Source of the DNA: an uncultured Bryobacterales bacterium
Lineage (GTDB): Bacteria > Acidobacteriota > Terriglobia > Bryobacterales > UBA6623
DNA length: 64,000 nucleotides
NCBI GenBank assembly: GCA_951813065.1
Contig: CATOTH010000008.1
Coordinates: 62,001-126,000 of the forward strand
Direction of reading: 5' to 3'
Position numbers and translations under genes: made by a program
In this document: one piece after another, positions 48,734 to 57,742 of the stretch
How the letters are laid out: every line of letters begins with the position of its first letter
How positions within the stretch are numbered: position 1 is the first letter of the stretch
Notes under the pieces: model-generated
Databases searched by the model: none
What the model was told of the DNA's origin: nothing
What the model saw: only the letters and a program-made list of their open reading frames with translations

Positions 48734-49617
48734 GAAGGGCCATGGGAAATAGATCGCACAGACCGGGGATCCCGAGGGAAGTCATACTCGAGCGGCTCAG
48801 GGATCAGGCTGCTCATGGAATCCCAATACTCGGTGCCGGAGCCGGGACCGGCATCTCGGCGAAGTGCGCTGAGGCCGGTGGCGCCGACCTGATTGTGATC
48901 TACAATTCGGGCCGCTTTCGCATGGCCGGTCGCGGATCCCTGTCCGGGTTCATGCCTTACGGCGACGCCAACCAGATCGTCGTCGAAATGGCCGGCGAGG
49001 TGCTTCCGGTTGTGCGGGACGTTCCGGTTCTCGCCGGCGTGTGCGGGACCGATCCGTTTCGGGTGATGCACTCCTTCCTGAGGGATATCAAGGCCATTGG
49101 ATTCAGCGGCGTGCAGAACTTTCCCACCGTGGGACTGATCGACGGGCTGTTCCGGCAGAACTTGGAGGAAACCGGGATTTGCTTCTCCAAAGAAGTCGAA
49201 TTGATCGGCATAGCTCGGGAATTGGACCTGCTAACGACCCCTTACGTCTTCAGCCCCGATGAAGCAGTCGCGATGGCGGCAGCGGGTGCCGACGTTTTGG
49301 TCGCCCACATGGGGCTTACCACGAAGGGGTCGATCGGGGCCCGGACGTCCAAGTCGCTCGACGAAGCGGTTGCGGAGATCCAAGCCATTCACGACGCGTC
49401 GAAGAAAGTGCGGGACGACATCCTCGTCATCTGCCACGGAGGGCCAGTCAGTGAGCCAGACGATGTCCAGTACATTCTCAAGAGGACTCGCGGGGTCTCT
49501 GGGTTCTTCGGGGCCAGCAGTGTCGAGCGCCTGCCTACAGAACGGGCAATTACGGACCAAGTAAAGGCGTTCAAGGAGGTCGAGTTGCAGTCGCGCCCCG
49601 AACGGACAGCGTCCTAG
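48730..49617 (+). CDS. Phosphoenolpyruvate-hydrolase-family TIM-barrel protein
   Basis: A 295-residue protein related to the PEP mutase/isocitrate lyase superfamily: [72 protein letters not shown] and [19 protein letters not shown] 48730 overlaps the preceding stop by 4 bases (GTGA); ATG 48742 is possible. In many bacteria and in a fungal fusion this protein is paired with the Tm-1-like protein, pointing to one unresolved pathway. The catalytic reaction in this pair is not established. Confidence 0.85.
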   Translation: MRRAMGNRSHRPGIPREVILERLRDQAAHGIPILGAGAGTGISAKCAEAGGADLIVIYNSGRFRMAGRGSLSGFMPYGDANQIVVEMAGEVLPVVRDVPVLAGVCGTDPFRVMHSFLRDIKAIGFSGVQNFPTVGLIDGLFRQNLEETGICFSKEVELIGIARELDLLTTPYVFSPDEAVAMAAAGADVLVAHMGLTTKGSIGARTSKSLDEAVAEIQAIHDASKKVRDDILVICHGGPVSEPDDVQYILKRTRGVSGFFGASSVERLPTERAITDQVKAFKEVELQSRPERTAS

Positions 49618-49639
49618 TTGGGAAGCCTCCTCGGCAACT

Positions 49640-50038
49640 CTATCTGATGGAAGCCCAGGGCTCCTGCTCGGCTACATCGACGAGTTCGTAGCCTTCCGGG
49701 CCCACGGACGGGCTCAGCACTGCCAGCAGCTTCGCGGTTCGGTCGCTTGCATTGAACGAAGCATGCACCACATCCTTGCCAATGAACGCGGACTCACCGG
49801 CGGCGAGCAAGCGCTTGCGCGGGCCAATCCACTGCTCGACCTCCCCGTCAATCACGTAGATGGCTTCCTCCTGATTGGGATGCTTGTGGAAACTGTGGCC
49901 GCCACCTGGGTTGATTGTCACTTCGACCACTACCAGTGCCTTGGCGCCGGTGGCGGCTGGGCTGCTGAACCAAGCCAGCGACCCCCAGGGAACTTGCTCT
50001 CGCTGGACTTCGCCTGATCCTGTGAATTTCCCCGTCAT
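49640..50038 (-). CDS. Cupin-domain protein
   Basis: A 132-residue single cupin. Metal ligands are visible in HSFHKHPNQEEAIYVIDGEVEQWIG (two His, one Glu) and the last His in GKDVVHASFN. Such small cupins are dioxygenases, isomerases or sugar-binding sensors; the activity cannot be assigned. It is convergent with the PEP-hydrolase-family gene and divergent from the following sulfatase. Confidence 0.85.
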   Translation of the reverse strand: MTGKFTGSGEVQREQVPWGSLAWFSSPAATGAKALVVVEVTINPGGGHSFHKHPNQEEAIYVIDGEVEQWIGPRKRLLAAGESAFIGKDVVHASFNASDRTAKLLAVLSPSVGPEGYELVDVAEQEPWASIR

Positions 50039-50238
50039 ACAAACTCGCCCCTACGAATACATCCCATGGAGTGCCTGCCCCCAGCGGGATTCCGAAAGGA
50101 GATTATAGGCGGTGGTGCCCCAGAGCATCTCAGATTGTTCTTGCACTACCCACTAGTCGAGTGAGATAGGGATCCGCTGTTGAGGCACCGGTCAGACCGA
50201 GATTTCTGTGAGTGCAAACGGGCTAAGATGGCTACGCG

Positions 50239-52005
50239 ATGGTCCCACAGCCGATTACTCGCCGCAGCTTCATGGGAGCGGCATCGCTAGCCGCCGCTTG
50301 CTCTCAGGCCAGACCTGAGCAAAGGCCCAACATCGTCCTAGTCATAACCGACGACCAAGGCTACGGCGATCTCGGCTGCCACGGCAACCCCTTCATCAAC
50401 ACGCCGAACATGGACCTATTCCATGCCAACGCGGTGCGGTTCACAGACTTTCACGTCGACCCGCTGTGCGCTCCAACCCGCGCCGGGCTCCTGACAGGCC
50501 GCCATGCCTTCCGCTGCGGCGTTACGGCGGCTTTCGCCGGCCGCTCCATCATGCGGCTGGAAGAGATGACACTGGCGGAGATTCTCAAGCACAACGGCTA
50601 CACAACAGGCCTGTTCGGCAAGTGGCACTTGGGCGACAACTTCCCGTTCCGTCCGAATGAACGCGGGTTCGACGAGACGGTCGTGTGCTGGAGCGGCGGC
50701 GCCACTCAGGCGGCCGACGCATGGGGCAATGACTACTTCGACGACCGGTACTCGCACAACAACGTCGTCGAGCAGTACGAGGGCTATTGCACAGACGTCT
50801 TCTTCCGCAAAGGCTTCGAGTGGATTGAGAAGAACCGCGACCGGCCGTTCTTCGCCTACTTCCCGCTGAACGCACCACACGCGCCGCTCTTCGTCGACGA
50901 GCGGTACAGCGCGCCCTACGAAGCGAAGGGCGCGCCGCCTCAAATGGCGGCGTTCTACGGCATGGTCGAGAACATCGACGAGAATCTAGGCGCGTTCAGG
51001 ACGAAACTCGAGGATCTGGGTCTCGCCGAAAATACGATCTTCATCTTCATGACTGACAACGGGTCCGGGCCCGCCGGGCTTTCGAGGGAAGGTGACTGGA
51101 AGGGCCACAATGCCGGCATGCGAGCCCGCAAGGGCTCCGTGTACGACGGCGGACACCGCGTGCCGTTCTTCGTCCGGTGGCCCGCGGCTGGCATCGGCGG
51201 CGGAAGAGACGTTGATCGGCTAGCCGCCGGTATTGACGTCGCCCCGACGCTTGTCGAGCTTGCAAGCTTAGAGCTGCCCAAGCTGATTGATTTCGATGGG
51301 CGCAGCCTAGCCCCGCTGCTGCGAGACGAGCCGGGGTGGGCCGATGGCCGCGTTCATTTCACACAGCACACGCAGTTCTACGTCGAAGGCAAGCGCCAGA
51401 TGCACGACCCGCAACCGTTTCTCAACAGTGCCGTGCTCGAAGAGCGATGGCGATTGGTCGACGGCAAGGAACTTTATGACATCAAGGCTGATCCCGCTCA
51501 GGCCAGCGATGTTGCGGCTGATCACCCAGAGGAGGTCGCGAGGCTGCGGGCCACTTACGACGAATGGTGGGCACAAGTCTCGGGACCTGCTCACGAGTAT
51601 GTAGAGATTCCGCTCGGAGCCGAGGGCGGGAATCCGACTAGGCTGACTAGCTTTGATTGGCGGCCCGACGGGGGCCCGCCAAACCAATTCGTGATGCAGG
51701 ATCCAGAACGCTTCCGCGCGTACGACGGCGACTCTTTCTGGGCTGTTCGTGTTGCAGAATCCGGCAAGTACGCCTTCACGTTGATGGAGCGGCCACCCGA
51801 GGCCGACTACCCGATCGAGGGCGCCGAGGCTCGCATCCAGATCGGGTCATTCGAGGCCGGACAACCCATCCCGTCGGGCGCCCGCTCAATGCGCTTCGAA
51901 ACTGAACTCGAAGCGGGCTCGACCGAGCTCTGGACTTGGTTCGACCGCGCGGACGGCACTACCCGCGGGGCATATTTTGTCGACGTGGAGAGATTAGGCC
52001 CTTGA
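50239..52005 (+). CDS. Exported type I sulfatase (CAPTR)
   Basis: A 588-residue sulfatase. The N-terminus has a twin-arginine motif and a possible lipobox (TRRSFMGAASLAAAC). Metal site VLVITDDQGYGDLGCHGNP; signature C-A-P-T-R with Cys77; then FGKWHLGDNFPF and IFMTDNGSG. The C-terminal beta-domain (FWAVRVAESGKYAFTLMERPP) matches that of the sulfatase at 38.6 kb; the two are paralogues with different export signals. Its stop is 45 bases before the enolase-superfamily gene, so they may be co-transcribed. Confidence 0.94.
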   Translation: MVPQPITRRSFMGAASLAAACSQARPEQRPNIVLVITDDQGYGDLGCHGNPFINTPNMDLFHANAVRFTDFHVDPLCAPTRAGLLTGRHAFRCGVTAAFAGRSIMRLEEMTLAEILKHNGYTTGLFGKWHLGDNFPFRPNERGFDETVVCWSGGATQAADAWGNDYFDDRYSHNNVVEQYEGYCTDVFFRKGFEWIEKNRDRPFFAYFPLNAPHAPLFVDERYSAPYEAKGAPPQMAAFYGMVENIDENLGAFRTKLEDLGLAENTIFIFMTDNGSGPAGLSREGDWKGHNAGMRARKGSVYDGGHRVPFFVRWPAAGIGGGRDVDRLAAGIDVAPTLVELASLELPKLIDFDGRSLAPLLRDEPGWADGRVHFTQHTQFYVEGKRQMHDPQPFLNSAVLEERWRLVDGKELYDIKADPAQASDVAADHPEEVARLRATYDEWWAQVSGPAHEYVEIPLGAEGGNPTRLTSFDWRPDGGPPNQFVMQDPERFRAYDGDSFWAVRVAESGKYAFTLMERPPEADYPIEGAEARIQIGSFEAGQPIPSGARSMRFETELEAGSTELWTWFDRADGTTRGAYFVDVERLGP

Positions 52006-52050
52006 GGCGTCTCAGATCTGCAGCATGACCAGTAGAGATCACATACAGCC

Positions 52051-53148
52051 ATGAAGATTACCGCTATCACGCTCGCGCCGCTCAAGATGGGCAAGAACCT
52101 GCTGCGAATCCAGACGGACGCCGGCGTCGAAGGATGGGCCGAAGCGCCGGGCCCCAATCGGATCATTCCGGGCCGGGAAGCGGTTTTTGGCGCCTATCTC
52201 GAACAGGTCATAAAACCCACGTTGATCGGCGAAAACCCGCTCGAGATTGACCGCCACTGGAATACGCTCGCACTCGGCCGCGGCGAGGTCTTCCACAGAA
52301 TGCCGGGGTGGGTCGTCGGAATCATCGACATCGCTCTGTGGGACCTGATGGGCAAAGAGACGGGCCTGCCGGTCTTCAGGCTGCTCGGCGGCGCGGCACG
52401 CACCAGCATTCCGCTCTATTGGAGCACCGGCTCCGGCTGGCGGATGGAGCCACCCGAGATGCTGGATCGGGTCAAGTCCGGCTGGGATTTGGGCTTTCGA
52501 GCCTTCAAGATTCGGATGGACTGGCGCGGCTGGCGCCAAGACATCAATCCGGGCAAGGACTTTGAAATGTTCCGGCGCGTGCGCGATTTCCTTGCTCCGA
52601 AAATCTATCTCGCTTTCGACGCCAACAACGGTTACTCGGTCTCGACGGCCATCCAGCAGGGGCGGCGCTTTGAGGCGCTCGGCATCAATCACTTCGAAGA
52701 GCCGATTCCCAACTACGACTTGCCCGGGCTCAAGCAGGTCGCCGACGCGCTCGACGTCGCCGTCGCCGCAGGCGAGCAAGACGCCTACCGCTGGTGGTTT
52801 CACCAACTGGTTCTGCTGGGCGACCCCGACATCCTGCAGCCGGACATCCTCAACGCGGGCGGCGTCTCAGAGGTGAAGCGCATCTACGACATGGCGACGA
52901 CGCTCGACAAACCAGTGATGCCCCACAGCCCTCATGCAGGGATCAACTCGATGGCTTCACTGCACGTCTACTCGACGGTCGAGACCGCTACCCGGCCACA
53001 TGAGTTCTCGGCGGAGTTCTCGGGTCCGCTCGACGATGTTGCCGAACTCTACGGAGAGCACGTCCTGCCCAAGAACGGCATCTTGGAGCTAACGGAGAGG
53101 CCTGGCCTCGGAATTGAGCTGAACGAAGCCGCCGTGAGTAGGCGTTGA
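52051..53148 (+). CDS. Mandelate-racemase/muconate-lactonizing-enzyme family sugar-acid dehydratase
   Basis: A 365-residue enolase-superfamily enzyme. The capping domain covers about residues 1-115. The barrel has K-x-R at Lys153/Arg155 (FKIRMDW), metal ligands Asp190 (AFDANNGYS), Glu216 or Glu217 (HFEEPIP) and Glu242 (AAGEQDA), and the catalytic-region His in VMPHSPHAG. These fit acid-sugar dehydratases or racemases. Following a sulfatase, it may process sugar acids released from sulfated glycans, but the substrate is unknown. No truncation is seen. Confidence 0.9.
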   Translation: MKITAITLAPLKMGKNLLRIQTDAGVEGWAEAPGPNRIIPGREAVFGAYLEQVIKPTLIGENPLEIDRHWNTLALGRGEVFHRMPGWVVGIIDIALWDLMGKETGLPVFRLLGGAARTSIPLYWSTGSGWRMEPPEMLDRVKSGWDLGFRAFKIRMDWRGWRQDINPGKDFEMFRRVRDFLAPKIYLAFDANNGYSVSTAIQQGRRFEALGINHFEEPIPNYDLPGLKQVADALDVAVAAGEQDAYRWWFHQLVLLGDPDILQPDILNAGGVSEVKRIYDMATTLDKPVMPHSPHAGINSMASLHVYSTVETATRPHEFSAEFSGPLDDVAELYGEHVLPKNGILELTERPGLGIELNEAAVSRR

Positions 53149-53161
53149 CCCGTTTGTGATG

Positions 53162-53237
53162 TGGTGTGGCGGCCGGGACTCGAACCCGGGACCCACGGAT
53201 TGAAAGGCCGTAGCTCTACCAAATGAGCCACCACCCC
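53162..53237 (-). tRNA. tRNA-Glu (anticodon TTC)
   Basis: Complete cloverleaf with encoded CCA on the minus strand: D-arm GCUCAUUUGGUAGAGC, anticodon loop CUUUCAA (UUC), T-arm CCGGG-UUCGAGU-CCCGG. The acceptor has one mismatch (second pair) and a G-U, and the last anticodon-stem pair is C-U, so it is slightly imperfect but probably functional. Confidence 0.9.
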
Positions 53238-53400
53238 ATCCGGTTAGGGCACACTCGACCACACTAGAGTATGCGTCGGCGCTGGTCTTTCTCAGAGTAG
53301 CAACTGTGTTGCGCGGTGGGTTCCGCAGAGCCTGAGAGCCGCGCGCTTTGATCGGCTCGTTCAACAAGGCGCGACGCACCGGGCTAGGGTCTCAGGTGCG

Positions 53401-53622
53401 TCACCCGGCGAGCGCGACCACATCGATGACAGTCGACGTGCAATTCGGCTCCGGCACCGGCTCATGGTGTTCGCACAAGCTCTCGATGTGATACCGGATG
53501 GCCTCGCTGATCCCGCGGATCACCTCCGCCTCAGAAGCGCCGGTGGCAACGCACCCAGGTAAGTCAGGGACGTAGGCGGAATAATTCCTCGGCGATCTCT
53601 CGATGACGATCGTGTAGCGCAT
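53401..53622 (-). CDS. HicB-like antitoxin, apparently solitary
   Basis: A 73-residue protein, MRYTIVIERSPRNYSAYVPD then LPGCVATGASEAEVIRGISEAI, the partial RNase-H-like fold of HicB antitoxins. The homology starts at ATG 53622, although the frame is open to 53874. No HicA toxin is visible on either side, so this is an orphan or a related regulator. Confidence 0.82.
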   Translation of the reverse strand: MRYTIVIERSPRNYSAYVPDLPGCVATGASEAEVIRGISEAIRYHIESLCEHHEPVPEPNCTSTVIDVVALAG

Positions 53623-53837
53623 TGGTCCGGCCACTCCCCTGCGCCCCGCGTTCTGAATGCTTACATTTCTACACGCGTTCAAGTTTGGGTTTCGAATCAG
53701 TGCCGCAACCAATCTCGGGATTGCACCCGTGCCGTACCTCCACTTCTCTGAATGGCGTTCTCCGCTACCGGCGGCGACCTGCCAATGTTCAGCGCAGGTA
53801 TTGGTCCTCTGGCACAGGTTGCTAATAGTCTGAGGTC

Positions 53838-54494
53838 GTGGAGCATCAGGAAGTCCTCCGAGTGCTTCGGGCACTTCAAGACGCTGGCGTCGAACACACC
53901 ATGATTGGTGCGATGGCGATGGGCATACACGGACTGGTCAGGGCCACTGAGGATGTTGCCATGCTTGTGCGTGCCGAAAAGGGGAATATCGAGCGAATCC
54001 GGAGAGAACTGCGTACAACCTACCCTGAAGACGAATCTGTAGAAGAGATTCGGCACGATGACTTAGTGGGCGATTACGATGTTGTGCGATACTGCTGCGC
54101 GCGAAGAAGTGGCGAGTACTATTTCGACTTCATATCCAGACTCCGCGAAGTGGTGACTTTCGAGTCGGTCGAGTCAGAAGTGAAGGATGTCGAGGGGGTT
54201 CGTGTTCGAGTTGCTACGCCGTTGGCCTTGTACCACTTCAAGAAGGACACGGTTCGCCCGATCGATTGGCAGGACGCGACAGCCCTACCCAATCAATTCC
54301 AACTGAAGGACGACAACTGGATGGCAGTCCAGCGCTTCCGGTCGATGAGCGAATGGAACGATGCGGCCGATCCCTTACCGAAATCAGATGGATTCGAGCG
54401 CTTCATCCGGCACAATGCCTTCCTCAGACAGCTGTCCAAATTCTCTTACCCGCGAGGGGTGAATCGATACAGGAACCTCGAAGAGGCCCAGTAA
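53838..54494 (+). CDS. Nucleotidyltransferase-like protein, degenerate catalytic motif
   Basis: A 218-residue protein resembling MNT/AbiEii-like nucleotidyltransferases: GVEHTMIGAMAMGIHGLVRATEDVAMLV in place of the usual G-G-x-A and D-x-D (here D-V-A), and LALYHFKKDTVRPIDWQDATAL. The C-terminal 70 residues (VQRFRSMSEWNDAADPLP, ending RYRNLEEAQ) form a second module seen fused or adjacent in similar systems. The second catalytic Asp and the GS/GG loop are changed, so the enzyme may be inactive. GTG 53838 follows TGAGG. It stands alone. Confidence 0.7.
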   Translation: MEHQEVLRVLRALQDAGVEHTMIGAMAMGIHGLVRATEDVAMLVRAEKGNIERIRRELRTTYPEDESVEEIRHDDLVGDYDVVRYCCARRSGEYYFDFISRLREVVTFESVESEVKDVEGVRVRVATPLALYHFKKDTVRPIDWQDATALPNQFQLKDDNWMAVQRFRSMSEWNDAADPLPKSDGFERFIRHNAFLRQLSKFSYPRGVNRYRNLEEAQ

Positions 54495-54555
54495 GCCCGG
54501 CAGCTAAGGGCTGTTTCGCAAGACAAGAGCGGCGGAGCAGCTCGATAGCTTGGGC

Positions 54556-55251
54556 CTACGTGTCGACGACAACATCGAAGGTCGCGGCAAGTTCGCCGAT
54601 CTTGGAGCCCGGCACGGGATTGAACTCAACCGCCAGGAAATCCAATGGATTGCTTACTTGCCGGTCGCGCTGTCCGGACCGTCGGTCGCGGCCTCGGCCC
54701 CTAACGACTGAATCGCCCTCGTTGCCCGCATGGCCCTTGATATACAGCTGTGTGGTCAGCAGCCGATGTCCATTGCGATTGATTGCGTAGTGGATGTGGG
54801 GAGCTTGGCGTGCACCGGTGCTGTACCAGACTGGCTTGATCGTGCGAAACCGATACTCACCTGTCGAACCAGTCTCGAAACGCCCGAAGCCTTGGAAGTT
54901 CGTGTCTCGTTTCTCCCGGTCCGGAGCTCGGCTATGGATGTAGACTCCGTTTGCGTCGACCTGCCAGATCTCAACCACCGCGTTGCGTACTGGCGCCCCG
55001 GACGGAGTGAGCACCCTACCCGTGACATGCGCAACCTCTCCCAGCGCGGGAGTTGCATTGTCGTTGATCACCAGGAGATCGTTGTCCGTGTCAAGCGGCA
55101 TCTTGTCCGGATAGAACGGACCCTCGGTCTGACGGGGGGTCAGCGCGAGTTCCTCGGCGAACAAGCCGGGAACTGCGTAAAAGGCGGTTGTCGCCGCCAA
55201 CGCGCGAAAAAGTTCCCGGCGAGGAATTGCATTGTCGATTCTTGGATTCAT
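54556..55251 (-). CDS. Intradiol ring-cleavage dioxygenase-like protein, Tat-exported
   Basis: A 231-residue protein with a twin-arginine leader (IPRRELFRALAATTAFY). The core is the protocatechuate 3,4-dioxygenase fold: QTEGPFYPDKMPLDTDNDLL, GAPVRNAVVEIWQVDANGVYIHS and KPVWYSTGARQAPHIHYAI, giving the Tyr-Tyr-His-His iron ligands. ATG 55251 is chosen because GGAGGG lies 6 bases upstream. Exported members are common in Acidobacteria and Planctomycetes; the substrate is unknown. Confidence 0.87.
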   Translation of the reverse strand: MNPRIDNAIPRRELFRALAATTAFYAVPGLFAEELALTPRQTEGPFYPDKMPLDTDNDLLVINDNATPALGEVAHVTGRVLTPSGAPVRNAVVEIWQVDANGVYIHSRAPDREKRDTNFQGFGRFETGSTGEYRFRTIKPVWYSTGARQAPHIHYAINRNGHRLLTTQLYIKGHAGNEGDSVVRGRGRDRRSGQRDRQVSNPLDFLAVEFNPVPGSKIGELAATFDVVVDT

Positions 55252-55400
55252 GACCGGCCCTCCATCGGGTTGCATCGAGTGAGTCGCCCGGGCTCGACCG
55301 CTTCGGTCGCTTCCGGCGAGTTCTCGCGACTCTCATTGAGAAGAGACGAGCAGGGGATTAGACGGTTATCAGGCTTGACCTAACCTTTACAACAAAGGTG

Positions 55401-56915
55401 CTAGGGGTTAGGGGCTCCCGCTCGGATCGTCCTGAGCAACTGCATCATCGATCTCACGCGCGCGGGTTGCTCGGCGTAGAGGTTGCGCTGCTCGCCAAGG
55501 TCTTCCTTGAGGTTGTATAGCTGGCCGTACGGTTGCTTTCGATCATAGTCGTAGGGATTCCATCCATTGACTCCGTAAGGCTGGCCTACAGGCCTCGCGC
55601 CGCCGCCCTGGAACATCAGCAGTTTCCAATCGCCGTGTCGGATTCCGAAGCCCCCTCTGTAGCTGTTGAGGACGAGCGACGTGCGGATGGCGCTGGACTG
55701 TTCCCTGCCGAGCAGCGTTCCTAGGAAGCTGAAACTATCCGGCCCTGCGCCGGCCGGCAGTTTCCAACCCACCACTTCAGCGAGCGTTGCGATCACGTCG
55801 GTCAACGCCACCAGGGCGTGTGATGTCGACCCGGCTTCGATTCGACCTGGCCACCGAGCGAGAAGCGGCACTCGCTGGCCTCCTTCGTAGGCCTCGGTCT
55901 TCTGGCCCCGCAACGGACCATTGACCCGATGGCCCCGCAGTTCCCGGACCACCGCGCCGTTGTCGCTGGAGAACAGGACCAGGGTGTCCTCGGCCAATCC
56001 CAATTCGTCCAGGGTGTCCAGCACCCTGCCAACGGACCAGTCGAGTTCCAAGACGAAATCGCCGTAAGCGCCGATGCCGCTGCTGCCTCGGAACTGTTCG
56101 TTGGGAATGATCGGACCGTGAGTGTTGCGGTGGGCGAAATACAGGAAAAACTCCTCTTCCGAGTGATCCCGGATCCACGATACCGCCTTCTCCGTGAGTC
56201 GCAGGGCGAGGTTGCGGTGGTCGTAGATTGCCCCGATCCCACCTGTGAAGTAGTGTCTGGGTGGAAAACCGAACCTCTCCAGGTACGACGTGCGGCCGAC
56301 CCAGCGATCGTCCCGGTGAAGTTGCAGCGGGGACTCGGGCCGCAGGCCCACAACCCGGTGGTTCTCGATCAGCACGTGCGGCTGCTGGCCGACATGCGGG
56401 ATGCCGAAGTAGTAGTCGAAGCCTACTTCGAGCGGTCCCGGGGCGATCTTGCCGTTGTAGTCAACGCCGGCTTCGCTCCAATTCCCGACACTTGGCCGAC
56501 CGTAGCCCAGATGCCACTTGCCGATTATTCCGGTCGTATAGCCCGCTTCCCGGAGCAGCATTGGCAGGGTGTAGCGACCTTCCTCGATGAGGAGGGGATC
56601 ATCTGACCACACGTTGGCCGTGCCGGCCCAGGTGCGCCAGCTGTAGCGGCCCGTCATCAGGCTGTAGCGCGTGGGTGTGCAAACCGGGTGCGGCGAGTGC
56701 GCGTCCATGAACCGACGGCCCTCCATGGCTAGGCGGTCGATATTTGCTGTCTCGAACGCGGTTGCTCCGTACGAACTCAGGTCGCCGTATCCGAGATCGT
56801 CCGCCAGGATCAAGACGATGTTCTTCGGAGCGTCGGCCGCAATTCCTGCGTTGGCCGCAAGTGTTGCTGCCAAGAATCCGACGGCAAGCGCGCGAGCGGG
56901 CAGCGGAACGGTCAT
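55401..56915 (-). CDS. Exported type I sulfatase (CTPTR)
   Basis: A 504-residue sulfatase starting at ATG 56915 with a signal peptide (ALAVGFLAATLAANAGIA). Metal site LILADDLGYGDLSSYGA; signature C-T-P-T-R at Cys79; then IGKWHLGYGRPS and LFSSDNGAVVRE. The sequence is of the arylsulfatase A type and is distinct from the other three. An upstream Met at 56942 would hide the signal peptide, so it is rejected. Confidence 0.94.
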   Translation of the reverse strand: MTVPLPARALAVGFLAATLAANAGIAADAPKNIVLILADDLGYGDLSSYGATAFETANIDRLAMEGRRFMDAHSPHPVCTPTRYSLMTGRYSWRTWAGTANVWSDDPLLIEEGRYTLPMLLREAGYTTGIIGKWHLGYGRPSVGNWSEAGVDYNGKIAPGPLEVGFDYYFGIPHVGQQPHVLIENHRVVGLRPESPLQLHRDDRWVGRTSYLERFGFPPRHYFTGGIGAIYDHRNLALRLTEKAVSWIRDHSEEEFFLYFAHRNTHGPIIPNEQFRGSSGIGAYGDFVLELDWSVGRVLDTLDELGLAEDTLVLFSSDNGAVVRELRGHRVNGPLRGQKTEAYEGGQRVPLLARWPGRIEAGSTSHALVALTDVIATLAEVVGWKLPAGAGPDSFSFLGTLLGREQSSAIRTSLVLNSYRGGFGIRHGDWKLLMFQGGGARPVGQPYGVNGWNPYDYDRKQPYGQLYNLKEDLGEQRNLYAEQPARVRSMMQLLRTIRAGAPNP

Positions 56916-57098
56916 AGGAGCCAGGTGACAGCCCGGTGACATCGAGCTTGACCGGGATCATTCTAGTGTGTGATGGTCCGTGCACGTCAAGTGCCGGGCG
57001 CAATTGCGACGGTGATCGTAGGCGTATCCAGAATTCGTGCAGGAGATCCAGGTTGAGCCGTCGGACAGACAGTTAGAATTCGAATCCTGGAAGTGACT

Positions 57099-57149
57099 TG
57101 GTGAGCACGCCCAGACTCGAACTGGGGACATCCTGCGTGTGAAGCAGTC
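57099..57149 (-). repeat. 3' fragment of a tRNA-Val(CAC) gene, candidate attachment site
   Basis: The minus strand reads an anticodon arm (loop UUCACAC, anticodon CAC), variable loop, T-arm CCCAG-UUCGAGU-CUGGG and acceptor 3' strand CGUGCUC followed by ACCA. No matching 5' half (GAGCACG... D-arm) is found upstream. A tRNA 3' end without its 5' half is what remains at the far edge of an island integrated into a tRNA gene. Confidence 0.7.
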
Positions 57150-57395
57150 ACCTGATTTCCATGTCTTCCAGCGATCTCCTTTCCCTGCATAGACTTGTGC
57201 GGTTTCAGGACGTCTGCTTTCGCTCAACAAGCACGTTGTTCTACCGCTCGAAGATCGAGTTCTTGTACGGTTTCGCTACGGTCGGATGATCCCGAAATGA
57301 CACGCACCGTTCCTTACAGCCGCTCAGAGGCGCATTCTCGGCCGAACGGCAACCCCTAGGAGCAAGTTCCAAGAAAGAGCCGGAACCTGCAGACG

Positions 57396-57727
57396 GGTCA
57401 AGTCTGGTACTACGGCTACCGCTGCCTGCCCTAGGGAGGTGTTCTCGGCGCCGAGCATCCATCACACCCTCAAGAAGAAGGCCCACGCGCTTTGAGGACC
57501 TTGCCGACTTCATCGACCGCTACAACCCGTAGAGCCGACACAAGCCGAAGGCGACCTGAGAGGAGGAGGCCCACCATGAACGCCGCTGGCGCAGCTACAG
57601 CTACCAGGGGCTGATCAACCGCGACGAGACGAGCCTCGACTGCTTCTGGCTGCGCGACAAGAGCCTAACCGACATCGACGGCCTCCCCGAACTCGACGTG
57701 CTGGAGCGACTGCAAAAGACCGGCTAG
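57396..57727 (+). pseudogene. Type I restriction-modification methyltransferase HsdM, C-terminal remnant
   Basis: Frames read in order give VWYYGYR near 57402, SIHHTLKKKAHA near 57453, then FEDLADFIDRYNP, a TAG, SRHKPKAT, a TGA, and RRWRSYSYQGLINRDETSLD with CFWLRDKSLTDIDGLPELDVL to 57727. This is the conserved C-terminal region of HsdM subunits (HHTLKKKPMRFEDL...; RDKTSLDIFWLKDKSL). Two in-frame stops and at least two frameshifts show it is dead. The methylase domain and hsdS/hsdR are absent. Confidence 0.8.
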
Positions 57728-57742
57728 GCCGATAGCTACCGA

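Noticed and set aside
53401-53622. A HicAB toxin-antitoxin pair
   Set aside because: No HicA-like gene is found on either side of the HicB-like gene.
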